Source: Bathynomus jamesi (lineage: Eukaryota > Arthropoda > Malacostraca > Isopoda > Cirolanidae). From it: a DNA stretch of 64,000 nt. The stretch lies in assembly GCA_023014485.1 (NCBI GenBank), contig JAJOZX010009477.1, forward strand, positions 90,186 through 154,185, given 5' to 3'. Shown piece after piece: positions 11,841 to 24,318 of this stretch. Positions within the stretch are counted from its first letter, which is position 1. The number at the start of each line of letters is the position of its first letter. The position numbers and the translations under genes are program-made. The notes beneath the pieces were generated by a model. The model made no database searches. It had not been told where the DNA came from and was given only the letters and a program-made list of their open reading frames with translations.

Positions 11841-13545
11841 GTTAAACACAGACCGTGCATGGAACAAGGAACTCTTCTGGGAAAATTAAATCCACTATAG
11901 TCCGAATAAGTAATGGTAAATGACAAATACCATAGTTTTTTTCCTTTTTCATGATTTTAGCCCGACGTGGGCAACGGGTCTCTCGCAAAGAGATCCCATA
12001 AATATAGCTTCCCTCACCAGCTATCTGCAAAGCAGACAGGATCCAGCTTTGGGACGTGGATCTAGGGTTTAAAGCAAACCTAGATCCCTACACTCAGAAC
12101 CTCTATATAAGTAAAAGACTCGTTGCATTCACGTCGTGTTGAATAAATCAAAGAAAAAGGGGGTAACTATTGTATTTTAGCCAAAAAACCAAAACTTAAA
12201 CCTCAACCGGGACATTGAGCGTCCACTTTTCAAGGCACGAAACACGTCCGTTTAGTATACACAAACTCAGAATGGTTCCCTGAGAACATTATATGTTAAA
12301 CACAGACCGTGCATGGAACAAGGAACTCTTCTGGGAAAATTAAATCCACTATAGTCCGAATAAGTAATGGTAAATGACAAATACCATAGTTTTTTTCCTT
12401 TTTCATGATTTTAGCCCGACGTGGGCAACGGGTCTCTCGCAAAGAGATCCCATAAATATAGCTTCCCTCACCAGCTATCTGCAAAGCAGACAGGATCCAG
12501 CTTTGGGACGTGGATCTAGGGTTTAAAGCAAACCTAGATCCCTACACTCAGAACCTCTATATAAGTAAAAGACTCGTTGCATTCACGTCGTGTTGAATAA
12601 ATCAAAGAAAAAGGGGGTAACTATTGTATTTTTAGCCAAAAAAACCAAAACTTAAACCTCAACCGGGACATTGAGCGTCCACTTTTCAAGGCACGAAACA
12701 CGTCCGTTTAGTATACACAAACTCAGAATGGTTCCCTGAGAACATTATATGTTAAACACGACGTGAATGCAACGAGTCTTTTACTTATATAGAGGTTCTG
12801 AGTGTAGGGATCTAGGTTTGCTTTAAACCCTAGATCCACGTCCCAAAGCTGGATCCTGTCTGCTTTGCAGATAGCTGGTGAGGGAAGCTATATTTATGGG
12901 ATCTCTTTGCGAGAGACCCGTTGCCCACGTCGGGCTAAAATCATGAAAAAGGAAAAAAACTATGGTATTTGTCATTTACCATTACTTATTCGGACTATAG
13001 TGGATTTAATTTTCCCAGAAGAGTTCCTTGTTCCATGCACGGTCTGTGTTTAACATATAATGTTCTCAGGGAACCATTCTGAGTTTGTGTATACTAAACG
13101 GACGTGTTTCGTGCCTTGAAAAGTGGACGCTCAATGTCCCGGTTGAGGTTTAAGTTTTGTTTTTTTTGGCTAAAAATACAATAGTTACCCCCTTTTTCTT
13201 TGATTTATTCAACACGACGTGAATGCAACGAGTCTTTTACTTATATAGAGGTTCTGAGTGTAGGGATCTAGGTTTGCTTTAAACCCTAGATCCACGTCCC
13301 AAAGCTGGATCCTGTCTGCTTTGCAGATAGCTGGTGAGGGAAGCTATATTTATGGGATCTCTTTGCGAGAGACCCGTTGCCCACGTCGGGCTAAAATCAT
13401 GAAAAAGGAAAAAAACTATGGTATTTGTCATTTACCATTACTTATTCGGACTATAGTGGATTTAATTTTCCCAGAAGAGTTCCTTGTTCCATGCACGGTC
13501 TGTGTTTAACATATAATGTTCTCAGGGAACCATTCTGAGTTTGTG
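11840..13545. repeat. array of a 449-bp LTR-like unit, two direct then inverted copies
   Basis: The unit begins TGTTAAACACAG and ends CCCTGAGAACA (TG...CA). It contains a GGATCTAGG hairpin, a TATA box (cctctatataag) and an AATAAA-type signal (gaataaatc), so it looks like an LTR. Full copies lie at 11840-12288 and 12294-12744, separated by TTATA. At 12750-12760 the array switches to inverted copies: partial at 12755-13055, full at 13061-13511, partial at 13517-13545. The copies are almost identical. No internal retroelement sequence is present. The four 62-codon ORFs seen here are not genes. Confidence 0.8.
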
Positions 13546-13548
13546 TAT

Positions 13549-13581
<33 letters not shown>

Positions 13582-13656
13582 CCGTAAAGAACGACGCTTT
13601 GTATAGGAGAATTATCCGCGCAAGATGAGAGCGAAAGAACGAAACAAATGAAAAAA

Positions 13657-13735
13657 TGAGGTACCCACCCGGGAATCGAACCCGGGATCTTCCGATTGCC
13701 GGTCAGATATGATAACCACTACACCACAGGCCTCA
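13657..13735 (-). tRNA. tRNA-like sequence, probably tRNA-derived repeat
   Basis: 79 nt with a box A-like TGGTGTAGTGG, a box B GGTTCGATTCC, a perfect T-arm (CCCGG...CCGGG) and 5'/3' ends TGAGG/CCTCA that pair. The anticodon arm is irregular, so this is more likely a tRNA-derived SINE or pseudogene than a working tRNA. No anticodon is assigned. Confidence 0.4.
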
Positions 13736-13965
13736 CCCAAACAAATGTCGTAATTCCTCTACATACGCGCAGAAACCAATGCCCCAAAGGGGCACCTCCC
13801 GCATGCCGTAACATATATACATTATAACTGCAAACACCTCGTTCTTTACGTTAATTATACTGCGTGTTTGCAGTTATAATGTATATATGTTACGGCATGC
13901 GGGAGGTGCCCCTTTGGGGCATTGGTTTCTGCGCGTATGTAGAGGAATTACGACATTTGTTTGGG

Positions 13966-14044
13966 TGAGGCCTGTGGTGTAGTGGTTATTATATCTGACC
14001 GGCATTCGGAATATCCCGGGTTCGATTCCCGGGTGGGTACCTCA
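13966..14044 (+). tRNA. tRNA-like sequence, inverted partner
   Basis: Mirror of the copy at 13657-13735, with a few substitutions in the anticodon region (atcataTCTG becomes attataTCTG, and the GGCAATCGGAAGAT stretch also varies). Box A, box B and T-arm are intact. Same reservation about function. Confidence 0.4.
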
Positions 14045-14149
14045 TTTTTTTCATTTGTTTCGTTCTTTCGCTCTCATCTTGCGCGGATAATTCTCCTATA
14101 CAAAGCGTCGTTCTTTACGTTAATTATACTGCGTGTTTGCAGTTATAAT

Positions 14150-15885
14150 GTATATATATATATATATATGTATATATATTATCCCACACGACCACTCCCG
14201 TTCCAGGGTTTCTAGTTGTATGCTTGTATCCCTCATTTTCTGGCAAACCACTTGTCTCCCCATTAACTGCAATTCATCTAACTGCTATTTTAGCCATTTT
14301 CAGTGCTACAGTACTATCTTCGGCCCCAGTACCTCGCGAAAAGTGTAGTTCCAATGCTGCCAATTATACCTACATATTCCTGTTTTTTAAACAAAATTAA
14401 AATTAAATTTTTTTCAAAAACTGTGGGTGATGGAAACATTTCGCATCCATATTCGTATTCTGCGTACAAAAATCTACCACCATCACCCTATTTTACTTGA
14501 GGAACAGGAAAAGAGTTCTAATTTGTTGTCCAATGTAATCATTCAGGAAGGACCAGGCACTGGCACAGAAGCCAGGCCAACTAATGTGGCCGTTACTCTA
14601 AATCCCGTATTACCAACATCATAGGGGTTCGAAACTTCATTTATAAGGAAACGCAGTTACCCACCTAGCTATGGACGCTGGCTCACAATCGGTGTAACAT
14701 GCCCACAACGTAGTCACAGTCATGTAGTTACTTTTTTTAATTCTGATGGATTTTTTTCAGAGGTAGAAGAAATCGGGTGAAAACGTAAAATATGAAAAAA
14801 AGATTTATTATGCAGCACGAACTCTCAGTTAAAACTGTAATAATTTTCAGTAACAGATTCATACTTGAAGATAATTATAGTTTTAAAGGAGTGTGTTCAT
14901 CATAAATCTTTGATTATCACTTGTAATTTGTGTATTAGATCTATAGGCTATATAGCAAAGGGCTAGACCATTTTAAAGCCTGAAGTTTCCTCTTTCGGAT
15001 GGAGTAGAGGACATATTACCACTTTTTCGTATTTCTTTCATTTTAGCAAATATTCAGATATTCACGAAAAGGTCGCACTCAGATATCTGATGAACAACGT
15101 AGTTGGAAAAACAATACCGACGAAGTGTCATCTGATTTTTTTCTTTATTGAGACAACGCCGAACGGCGCCAACAGCTAATCCATCCATTTGTATTTTACT
15201 TAGATAGTGACGAGAGGGACGTTAGTGGCAACAAGAGGGCAATGATTCATCATCAAAAGGTCCATGACTACCGGACTTATTACTACTCAATATTTTTTGG
15301 GGGGCATACCTCAATGACAGAATTATCACAAATCTTAGGACACCAAAGAACAATATACGCATGTGAAGTGTGACTACAACAGAAGCGACTTTTAAACAAA
15401 TGACCGCAAACATGATCAATAACTCCACAAGGGTGGTAGACACTGGCAGTGTACGTTATAGGCCTAGATATTTAAGACTTTTCTGGTAATCATTAAATAT
15501 TTAAACCCCTTTAAATTAAATTCTTTCCCTTTGTGACAGATGGACTGCATGCTCTTTCGTCTTCTTTTGGCGTTTCCGTTTTGGTAACGCAACCTTGTTT
15601 TGCTAAAGTGGAGGACATCAAAATCTGATGAAGTGTCTTGTATATCATCACAAGTTAAAAATGTCGACCCTTAAAATAGGACATAGCTAACTAGTGTTTC
15701 ACTCAATAAATGAATACAGGGTGTAAACCAAGTCATTTCCCGATTATATAATTTAATAATAATTACATGAAATCCAAAGAAGACGCAGTAATGCTTTGTT
15801 TCGCATATTGTTGCATAACACATCAAGTTTATCATGTTTTTCATTAAATCTTAACATGTGCGCCGTTAGTTACATGTAGCACATC
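14150..15885. other. non-coding; one weak Cys-rich frame
   Basis: No transposon ends recognised. On the minus strand about 15280-15440 there is a Cys/His-rich frame (HPCGVIDHVCGH, RFCCSHTSH, LWCPKICDNS). It could be a zinc-binding exon or chance. The rest shows nothing coding. Confidence 0.3.
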
Positions 15886-16760
15886 CAAGTGAAATTCGGG
15901 TTCACGCTATACGTTCGCAAGCATATCTCTCGTGACATTGTTGATGGCGTCGCAAATCCTTGCACGAACAGTGTCAATGTCAGCAACAGGAGTATGATAC
16001 ACATAACCCTTTACATATCCCAGAAGCAGAGGCGGATTAAGACATCTCGGGGCCTCGGGGCAATGAAGAATATGAGGGCCATTTTCTATAGCTTTTTAAT
16101 AACAATACATGTACATGTACAGAACATAGTACATTTACACAATTATATGTATGGTGCTTAGGCTAATTGAGAAACAAACTTAAAAGAACCTTAACACTGT
16201 ATTTTCCCGTTTGCCAAAACCAAACAGTATTAAACGAACTTTATTTTAGGGCCTATAAAACATAAAATAAAACAGGGAATGTGTCAGTTTATGTACTGTG
16301 ATATTTAATCAAAGAAGTTTGCGAAATCTCGAATTATATCATCGAAACTCAGTTGATTGAAGGGCCCCTCAAGCATGAGAGCCTGAGGTTTCAGCCTCAA
16401 TAGCTTTAGTGATAATCCGCCACTGCCATTAAGAAGAAGTCCAGGGGCGTGATATCAGGGGATCGTGGAGGCCATGGCACCGGCCAGGCGCGCCTAATCC
16501 ATCTTCAGGGAAAAGTGGTGTTCAAGAACTCACGCACTATCAAACCTTAGTGTGGAGGCGCACCGTGTTGCTGTAAAATGATGGCTGGTCTAAGGTCTTC
16601 CAACTGGGAGGCTAATCACGGTAATCACGGACTTTGACTCCGCAAACCAAACAACACATATTGCTTTCTCCTGCGGAGTTGGCGTTTTGTTTCGGTCAGT
16701 CACCAATGGCTCGCAATCAGGCACAACAGGATCTGCAAATAAAAGAGAAAAACTTGATGT
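15885..16760 (-). pseudogene. IS630-like transposase C-terminal half, split by a MITE
   Basis: The minus strand, beginning near 16760, has degraded catalytic-domain sequence (VLEHHFSLKMD, GAMASTIP). After the inserted hAT MITE it continues with GYVKGYVYHTPVADIDTVRA, then RICDAINNVTRDMLANV and EFHLDVLHVTNGAHVKI, the usual C-terminus of IS630-type arthropod transposases. Several stops are present and the N-terminal HTH is absent. Confidence 0.65.
16019..16433. mobile_element. hAT MITE inside the IS630 pseudogene
   Basis: 399 bp (16027-16425) with ends CAGAGGCGGATTA / TAATCCGCCACTG and GC-rich subterminal blocks (ggcctcggggc, agggcccctc). The flanking octamers CCCAGAAG and CCATTAAG agree at only five positions, so the target duplication is weak. 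The interruption of the transposase frame supports insertion. Confidence 0.65.
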
Positions 16761-16763
16761 GTA

Positions 16764-16768
<5 letters not shown>

Positions 16769-16841
<73 letters not shown>

Positions 16842-16853
16842 CTATATATATAT
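16769..16853. repeat. (AT)n(GT)n microsatellite
   Basis: About 42 bp of (AT)n followed by (GT)n and more (TA)n. Confidence 0.95.
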
Positions 16854-17163
16854 AATACCTAAAATACTCAAAATTTAAAAAATAAAATATTATTAACATT
16901 AAAAATTGCGAATCTTTTCGAGATAGGTACCCCTCTTCATTCGGGCGGTGGAGAAAACCGAAAGAAGTGGAGAAATTGTTTTTTTCTAGAGAATCGTTAT
17001 GCCTCCGGCAACTCAAAACGACACAAAGTGTTCCAAGAACGTGCGATTTTGAGTTTCATTTTTAATATCGAAATTATCCATATTTCTTATCATGAAGGAT
17101 TCAGTGAGTTTTCTTTTTCATTATTGTTGATATTTAAAAGTAATTGAGCCTTCTTTATGTCTA

Positions 17164-19145
17164 TGTCACGCATAGGTTGTGCGAGCCTCTGCCCGCTTGC
17201 GACTTTTTAGGGTTAATGCACTTTGGACAATCCAACGAAGGTGGTCCTTGTTGGGTAAGCTCGGCCTTAGCCGAGAGCATCCGAGTACCATTGAACAGTT
17301 TCTACTAGGTTTTTTCCCGAAGGGGTGAATGGAAACACTTCACTTCAAAAATTGGAGTTTTAGTTCACTCAGAAATTTTTATTCACAAAGTATATACAGA
17401 ACGAGGCACTGATAATCAGAAGTTTACAGGGGGAGAGGTTTTACCTCTTACAACAACCGCTCAAGCAGGAATTTACAGGGGTAGAGGTTCGACCCCGTTT
17501 GACAATAGTTAAGGTAGAAATTGAAAGCGAGGAGGCTTATCCTCCTCGAGTAAGAGTTACGGCAGGAATTTAAAATGAGGAGGCTTGGCCTCCTTGGTCT
17601 AAGCCTCAGGCAGGAATTTAAAGGGGGCGAGGTGCAACCTCTTGCAACAATGACCCCGGCAGGAATCTAAAATGAGGGAGGTGCAACCTCTGGTAACAAG
17701 GGACCAGGCAGGAATTTAAGGCGAGGGGGGCTCGGCCTCCTCGGGTAAAGGCTCAGGCAGGAAATCTAAGGCGGGGAGGGGGGTTCGGCCTCCTCGGGTA
17801 AAGGCTCAGGCAGGAATGAATAAATGTACAATACAAGAAATAAATAAGCCTCAATTTTGGGGGAATGCAGTTGAAGGTTAAGCTCCCACTTTAGCTGGAG
17901 AGCTGAAGAATTCTGACGTCAAGCATAATTTAAGCAAAAAGTTAATAAAAAAAATATAAATTTTTGTAAGATATACACTTTTTTGGATGGCGACATGTAC
18001 TGAGTACATTAAGTACATAAATTACATTATATTAAGTACATTAATTACCGTTAATTACAATTTTAGCAATTTGTTAATTGACATATCTAATACTGAAGTA
18101 ATCTGAATAGGTAATACAATTTAAATAATGAAGGAGAGTTCTCCGTTGTTCTATAATTTACAGGGGATTAACAATAATGTTATACTATATTTATAGTTAA
18201 CAATAATTGCGCCAAATTATGTCTAATATTATTAGAGGAATGGTTGGTTATCATTATTTGAAAGCCTAAAAGCTAGCGATGATGAAAACGGAGAAAAATA
18301 CGGTGTACTTTTCATTTGGAAGTACACGGACATTAATGATAACATAATACAGACAATATAGTATAATATAATAATATACATAACATCTTAATGTTATAAA
18401 TTTGTAGCAGAAGCAAGAGAGGAGATTTTCGAATTCAGATGCTTGCTTTTGGCGACGACATCGGAATTCGAACACTCAGTCAGCATTAACGAGTACCTTG
18501 CGAGAGGTGAAATAATTAAAAGAAAAAGTATAAAGAATACACGTGGACGTGTTTGCATGTACGTAATCATGATCGTCAAGGGACATGTAAGACTGCACAA
18601 AGTAGTGTACACAGTTGTCACACAATAAGTTGTGTGCGTAATCTAGACACGAGCAAACATAGACTGATAAGTTGACAGGGCATAAGTAGACAATAGGTAG
18701 ATGAATGAATAAGTAATGAAATTAATAAAGGATAGCGGTCAAGAAAGAACATGGATGTATGAATGAGTATGGTTGAATAATGAGTATAGTTGAATAATAT
18801 TTATATTGCATAACACCAGACAGGACACAACATATAAATAATGACTTATAGAGAGTGAAGTTTTTATTATTATTAAAGAATTTACCATACATTGAATACA
18901 AAAGATATCCACATACTAAACACGTGATTCAGTATTCAAGGTATGGAAGGAAATTAAGTTACTTTATGACGTCAGAGTGATTTACTCTGTACGTACAATA
19001 TAAGTCATTATTTGGGAGAAATCAAAGGAGACGAATTAGAGAGGCACAGCTAAGGGAGGGACATTCGCTGTTTACAGCGAACTTCTAATGGCACAAACAT
19101 GGATACTGTTCAACCATAGAAATGGTAAATCGCATGGTTGTGACA
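17164..19145 (-). repeat. 3' LTR, uninterrupted
   Basis: 1982 bp, TGTCA...TGACA ends. It holds the empty insertion site ctgaTAAtcagaag (TAA at 17413-17415) for the CACTA element found in the other LTR. It lacks an 18-bp segment present near 29051 in the other LTR, lost between two gacat repeats. Confidence 0.85.
17425..17820 (-). repeat. minisatellite of about 49 bp inside the LTR
   Basis: About eight imperfect units, each starting caggaattta and containing a GA-rich block facing a CCTC block (for example gaggaggcttggcctcct), so each unit can fold on itself. The other LTR has the same array at 28480-28875. Confidence 0.8.
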
Positions 19146-19165
19146 CTGCTCTCCCCTGTGAAAAA
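19146..19165 (-). promoter_or_regulatory. polypurine tract
   Basis: The minus strand reads CACAGGGGAGAGCAG directly before the TGTCAC that opens the 3' LTR. This is the expected place and composition for plus-strand DNA priming. Confidence 0.6.
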
Positions 19166-21300
19166 GGATGTAATGGTGGGGTGGAAGTTTATTTACAATA
19201 TATTAAAAAAATGAAACCGATAATTTCGGGTTGGATTAATCAAGGCAATTTAGTGGGAAGAATGATAATTATATTAATAAAATAAAAAAAAAGAAATCAA
19301 GGGGAAAATTTTAAAATTACAACAAATAAGTTAACAAGGTTGAGGTCTGATTACTAGATTTGTAGTGGAAACTCTAAATCAACAAGGTATGATAAGGTCC
19401 GAAGTTGTCACCTTTAAAAAAAATTATAAGTATGATTAATTGTTGCAATCATACTACATAAACAATCTTATAAACTAATGAACCATCTAAGTTATTTCTG
19501 GCATTTCGACCTAATTATTTCAGTTAAAGTTCCAATTACAGGACTGAATCTAATTTAAGTTAAATTTTTAGTTTGTCCAACATTATAGTAACAAGATTAT
19601 CTACTGAACCGTGATAAATTCGGAAAGATTTCCTGGGTTAAGATAATTTTAGGGAAAAAGATACATACATAGTGAGTAGGCTAATGGTTAAAAGGAAAAT
19701 TCAATTTTTAAGGTCCAGGAATTTTTAAATTCATATGACCATTTAAAGTGGAATTTAATCCGTCAGACTGACAGAGATAAGAATTTCCGAAGTTCTCTTG
19801 ATCGTACAGTTAATAAACTAATCTTATTCACTATGGTAGGTAAAAATCGAATTAAATTTTATTGGTGGACGAAGTCTTCAGCGGTGGGAGCACGGTTGCA
19901 GAATGTAAACTTATTGCAAGTCGGAATAAGTTGGTAAAAATATTAAAATTGGTTTAAAGAAAAGTAAAATTAATTTAGTGAAAACATGAAAATTTATCTA
20001 GTTACCGTTTTAGATACTTAGATGTTGTTATCCATTAAGAATATCCAGGGAGAAGGAAAAATAGAATTTCGTAATAGACGATGTATAGACCTTGGGTCAC
20101 GTGTGTATTGATGTGCATTAGGTGCAGAGTGTAAGTGGTAGGTGATTTTCCCAAAAATGGGGAAAAGGAATTTATCGTTGAAGTTATTCGTAATCGCGTA
20201 TATGTATGTATAAATATGGGTAATAAGTGTGTATAGCTGAGTAGGTATGTACAGTAGTGTGTAGAATATGAAAGTAATTGGTTCATCCCGTGAAGAACTA
20301 CATCCTTAGTGATCAGTGGTAAGTCATGAAATTTTGAAGAACGGATTAGCTTAGAGGTTGGTAAAAATTAACTTAATAAAGCAACAGGCAAGATTATATA
20401 TTGTAAGCAGCAATTAAGTTTAAATAAATTCAAATAATCCAGAATAAACATCAAACAGTTAACTGCAATTAAATATAATTTATCGTGATAGCCAATGATT
20501 TTAGAATAAGATTTATATGATAAAAATAAGATATGAGTAGTGAATTTCCTTTCCAATAAGTACGCCAATGATTTCAAGTGTTTCAGAGTGTGGGTAAGCG
20601 TAATTGGGTGAAAGTATAATCAGTAGGAAAGTGATTTCGAATAGGTGTCAAAAGTAATAAAATTCAATCGAGATTATAGATTTTACGTAATAAATCGGTT
20701 GCACGTATTAAGGTAATTAAAATAAATACGCACTTAAAAGACTTTAAATATTAAAGTAAATTAAGTGGTATTGAAACTGAATTTAGGCACAGAATTAATT
20801 CGACTAGTAACCTTCATAGCGTTATATTAGCAGTATCTCACCATTAATATGACCAGAAGTATCAGTACGGCAATTGAATTTTATTTGACGAGTTGATGGG
20901 GCATAGATAATAACAGGTTTTAGTGGAATTCATGGTAGGGGCACAGTTATGTAATTAGCAATATTGACATGGTGTAACAGAATTATTAGAAGGGGAAAAG
21001 AATGGCATCCTGGTATAGTGTGTCAAAATTGGCTATAATTTTGGTTGATACCCTTAACAAATGGTAGACTAACAATTTAATGAAATTACTCAAGATTAAT
21101 AATAAAAAAAAATCAAGAATAAAAGTTGAACTAGAACTCAATTATAGATACTGAACTGAATACATACTGAACTGAATATTATAGGTTATAAGTTCCGTAT
21201 AATTAAGATAATTTAAAAAATAAAACAAAAAAACAACTTAACCTAAATTGAGGGTATGTTCGGTCATACGGGTGAATTTCACGAACATACGGCCAGATAA
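19166..21300 (-). other. non-coding 3' interior of the LTR element
   Basis: About 2.1 kb of AT-rich sequence between the protease region and the 3' LTR, where pol would be expected. All frames are closed and I see no RT (YxDD), RNase H or integrase motif. Confidence 0.6.
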
Positions 21301-21942
21301 ATCAGCTGCATGGTTAGGTTGTCTTGCGATCGGGCATGTGGGTCATTCGGTTAAAGGTTTTCGCAACATGCCGGGAAGCAATGGACTGACCATACGAGCC
21401 TTGCTCACTCAAAAGGAGGTGGTGTATCGGGATTAAGAAGAATGGCTTTACTGGTTTCAGAAGAGGATCCAGGAAGCCAAAGAGTAAATTTGCAAAGTAG
21501 AAGGCAAGAAGGGCGAAAACATGAATTCGCGGAAGAAAAATGAAAATGATCGATGGAACGATCATATTATGGTAGTGAGGAATATTCCGCGCTTGCCCTT
21601 CCGCGCGTACAACTTCCGACGGAGGAGTAGGTTCGGGTTCGCTCCCGGCACCTATGGGCTTAGCCTCGGAATTAGGTGGAAATTCCTCTACCTTTGAAAA
21701 CAAATCAAGTCATCTTCCTTAAATAGGGATTTAAGCGAAATGACCAAATCGAACTTAAGGGAGATGAGTTTTCAAATTTATTTGGAATAGCCAGAACACT
21801 GGGAACTTCAAGTTCCGGCCTAACTGTCACTGAAGGGGTGACTCGCTCTCGATGGAGTCACAGGGGTCTACTGTGAAGACATTCGAGTCTTCATACTCAA
21901 AATTACCAAAAGTATGTTGGTTTCTAGTCTCGTTCGTCGGAA

Positions 21943-22415
21943 CTAGAACGGAACAATTGACAATTGATGAAGAATCTTCCCCATCTGGTAGCAGTTCCTT
22001 TTTATTTTGAACTGGTTCCAGGGAGTCCGTCGGGCTCTCTGAAACGAGTCTTTCACCCTCAGCTGAAAAGACCGAAGAATAGGGGTGACAAACATACTCG
22101 AAAGGTGGTTTTCTCCTCGAATTAGGCCTGCTTCTCTATCGGCCCAATAAAAATCGTGCGTAATAAGGAAATTCATCCCCAGAGTAAGTCTCCATCCCAA
22201 TTCAATTCAGATACGACCACAAATGGGGTCAGATAAGGGACTGAATCAAACTCAATAGGAAGGATGATTTCTCCGGTACTGTATTCTTCCCAATCATCAT
22301 CAATGCAGGTCAAACGAGAATGCAAATCGAATTTTTCCGTAGCCACCTTGAGTAACTTCTTGTATACGTGTTGTTGAATGTAATTCGCCTGACAGCCAGT
22401 TTCAACAAGAGCCAA
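21943..22415 (-). pseudogene. retroviral-type aspartic protease
   Basis: The minus-strand frame from 22415 opens with LALVETGCQANYI, in which ETG replaces the usual DTG active-site triad of retropepsins. It continues with IDDDWEEYSTGEI, VPYLTPFVVV and LNWDGDLLWG, then, after a frame change near 22190, with MNFLITHDFYW and AGLIRGEN. The layout (DTG-like motif, then a hydrophobic ILG-like core) and position after gag identify it. The Asp-to-Glu change at the catalytic residue together with the frameshift suggest it is inactive. A Pro-rich tail (GSEPEPTPPSE) follows around 21600-21700. Confidence 0.7.
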
Positions 22416-22419
22416 AACT

Positions 22420-24318
22420 GCTTGGTTGTTATAGAAGTTTTCATGAAAATTTGTGGCGTTCTTCTGTCAAGAACTCGTCAACAAGCTCCATTACATGGTC
22501 CAAGAAGCGTCTCCGAAACATGTGACATGCTTCGTTGCGCATCGATGGTTTCGCGCGGGTTGGGGTATTGGAGAAAACAAAATTTGGAATATCGCAATCA
22601 GGGGAATTGGGTGACCAACTGGAGAGACATGATGTCTGCAATTGACAATACGTCTTACGTGAGCACTTTGCCTTTAGGAAGATTGCTGCCACACTGCTCA
22701 AACACAAATTAACGGAGTTTAACAAGAAGTCGTTGGGACATGATCGATTATTACTAACTGTTACTGTTATCATAAACATCACAATGATTATCAAAATTCA
22801 TAAAAACTGACTCGCCTACAGGACCTTGTGGGGCATTCTCCCCAGCTGCTACTACAGCAGAAAAAGCATCATCTGAAGCAAGATGACGGTCATCATGACC
22901 AAAAAAATAAAAACAGGGTCATCTTTTGACCACTTAAACGAGACGGCATGCCGATTGGCCGTTGGCCGAAGTAAACTCAAAACAATTCGGGTCCTGTGGA
23001 GAAAAGTTATCCAAAACATGGTCATCCTGACCATCTAAAACAATGTTAGTAATAAGATTCACGTCTTCCTTAGGACATACATGGATATCTGATCCATCTG
23101 AATCAAAAACAACATCAGTAACAGAATTCGCGTCCTTTCTGGGACATGTATGGATATCTGATCCATCTAAATCAAAACACGGTCTGCTTGACCAAAGGTT
23201 ACTGAATGAACTATATCAACTGAACTAACTGAATCAGTTGAGTCAATGTCCGAATGACAAAAATTACTAACAATTTGAGGAGCAGTGTCTAAATCATCGT
23301 ACAAGTCATGGCCATCGGGACCAACATGGTTGTCCTGACCAGGGTGAGAATGAAATAAATTCTGATTTTCCACATCAGTTACACAACAATCATCCAAGTA
23401 GTCTGAATTCACATCTAATAAAGAATTGGTCACATCCCCATTTACATTACAACAATTATTAATGTAGGTATTACACTTACTTTCAACAAAACTTTCATCA
23501 TAAAAACTTTCAACGGAAGTTTCATCATAAAGACTTTCAACAGAAGTACCTTTATAATTACATAAATCAACAATTTCATTGTTGTCGTTACTGTTTTCAA
23601 CATTAGCATCACAAAAATCATCATCAGGAGAGGCTGTGAGTTCTAGCCTCGAAGGAAATTCATTTGAAGAACAAGCTGAAACAAACGGTTCAGAGACAAC
23701 TGAGTCAGAGAAGAAAGTTGGGTCAGAATAAGGTACATTCAACGCCTTTCTACCCAGACCAGAAGGGTCAGCGGAATCACTCCGATTCTCTACCGAAACA
23801 ACATTATCGGGAGATGCGTTTTCGCGCAACGCTGAAGGATGGTTACACGACTCATGAGCAAGGGACTGAAGGAAAATCCGGAACTGGTGTGTTCGTGTTC
23901 TGCTGTTTAAACCTTTAACGTCAACGTCCCATTTGACGGATCCCTGCCTGTCACAATATTCTGTGAGTTTATGCAGACCTTTATATATATCATACCAAAA
24001 ACGTTTAAATTCTACCCAAGACAATTGATATATTTGTCCATTGGACCAATCGATAAGAAAGGTACGGACGCGCGCGGCGTCACCGAAATTTGGGTCACAA
24101 GTGTCAAAAGCAAAACCGATTTTATCTGCATCTGTAGTCAGACAACCTCTAAACGAATCGTCAATTTTACCGAACCAATCCTTAAAGGAGGGTTCTACAA
24201 ATCTATTATTAACGCGACCGAGAAAATGAGGGACATCAATTGTACGTTTCAGTACGGAAGAGGGAGTTATAAGGTTAACAGTAGTGCATGTCAGGGGGGG
24301 TAATGGTTTGGTCATCAT
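22420..24318 (-). pseudogene. gag-like polyprotein
   Basis: A 383-codon open frame (24318-23167) starts MMTKPLPPLTC. It has a structured N-terminal half (VPHFLGRVNNRFVEPSFKDW, then FDTCDPNFGDAARVRTFLID, then WVEFKRFWYDIYKGLHKL) that resembles a retrotransposon capsid region in size and helix-rich composition, then a long acidic low-complexity tail rich in Asp, Ser and Asn. Past 23167 the reading changes frame and continues to the protease. It includes two copies of a 66-bp repeat at about 23050-23175. I assign gag by position and architecture, not by a named motif; no clear CCHC knuckle was seen. Confidence 0.6.

Larger units (their letters stand above)
13583..14119. mobile_element. inverted pair of a tRNA-bearing repeat (foldback)
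   Basis: Left arm 13583-13837 and right arm 13864-14119 are near-perfect inverse copies about 255 bp long, separated by 26 bp. Each arm holds a tRNA-like sequence plus flanks (such as gcccctttggggc) and an outer end cgttctttacg. The whole could form a very long hairpin. Similar sequence (ttaattatactgcgtgtttg) is repeated outside the right arm at 14120-14150. Confidence 0.75.

Noticed and set aside
11842..13509. Four identical 62-codon ORFs, two on each strand
   Set aside because: They are one frame of the LTR-like unit repeated by the array. There is no coding motif, and the copies reflect duplication, not selection.
17425..17820. CRISPR-like spaced repeat
   Set aside because: The units are contiguous imperfect tandem repeats with no distinct spacers, and the genome is eukaryotic.
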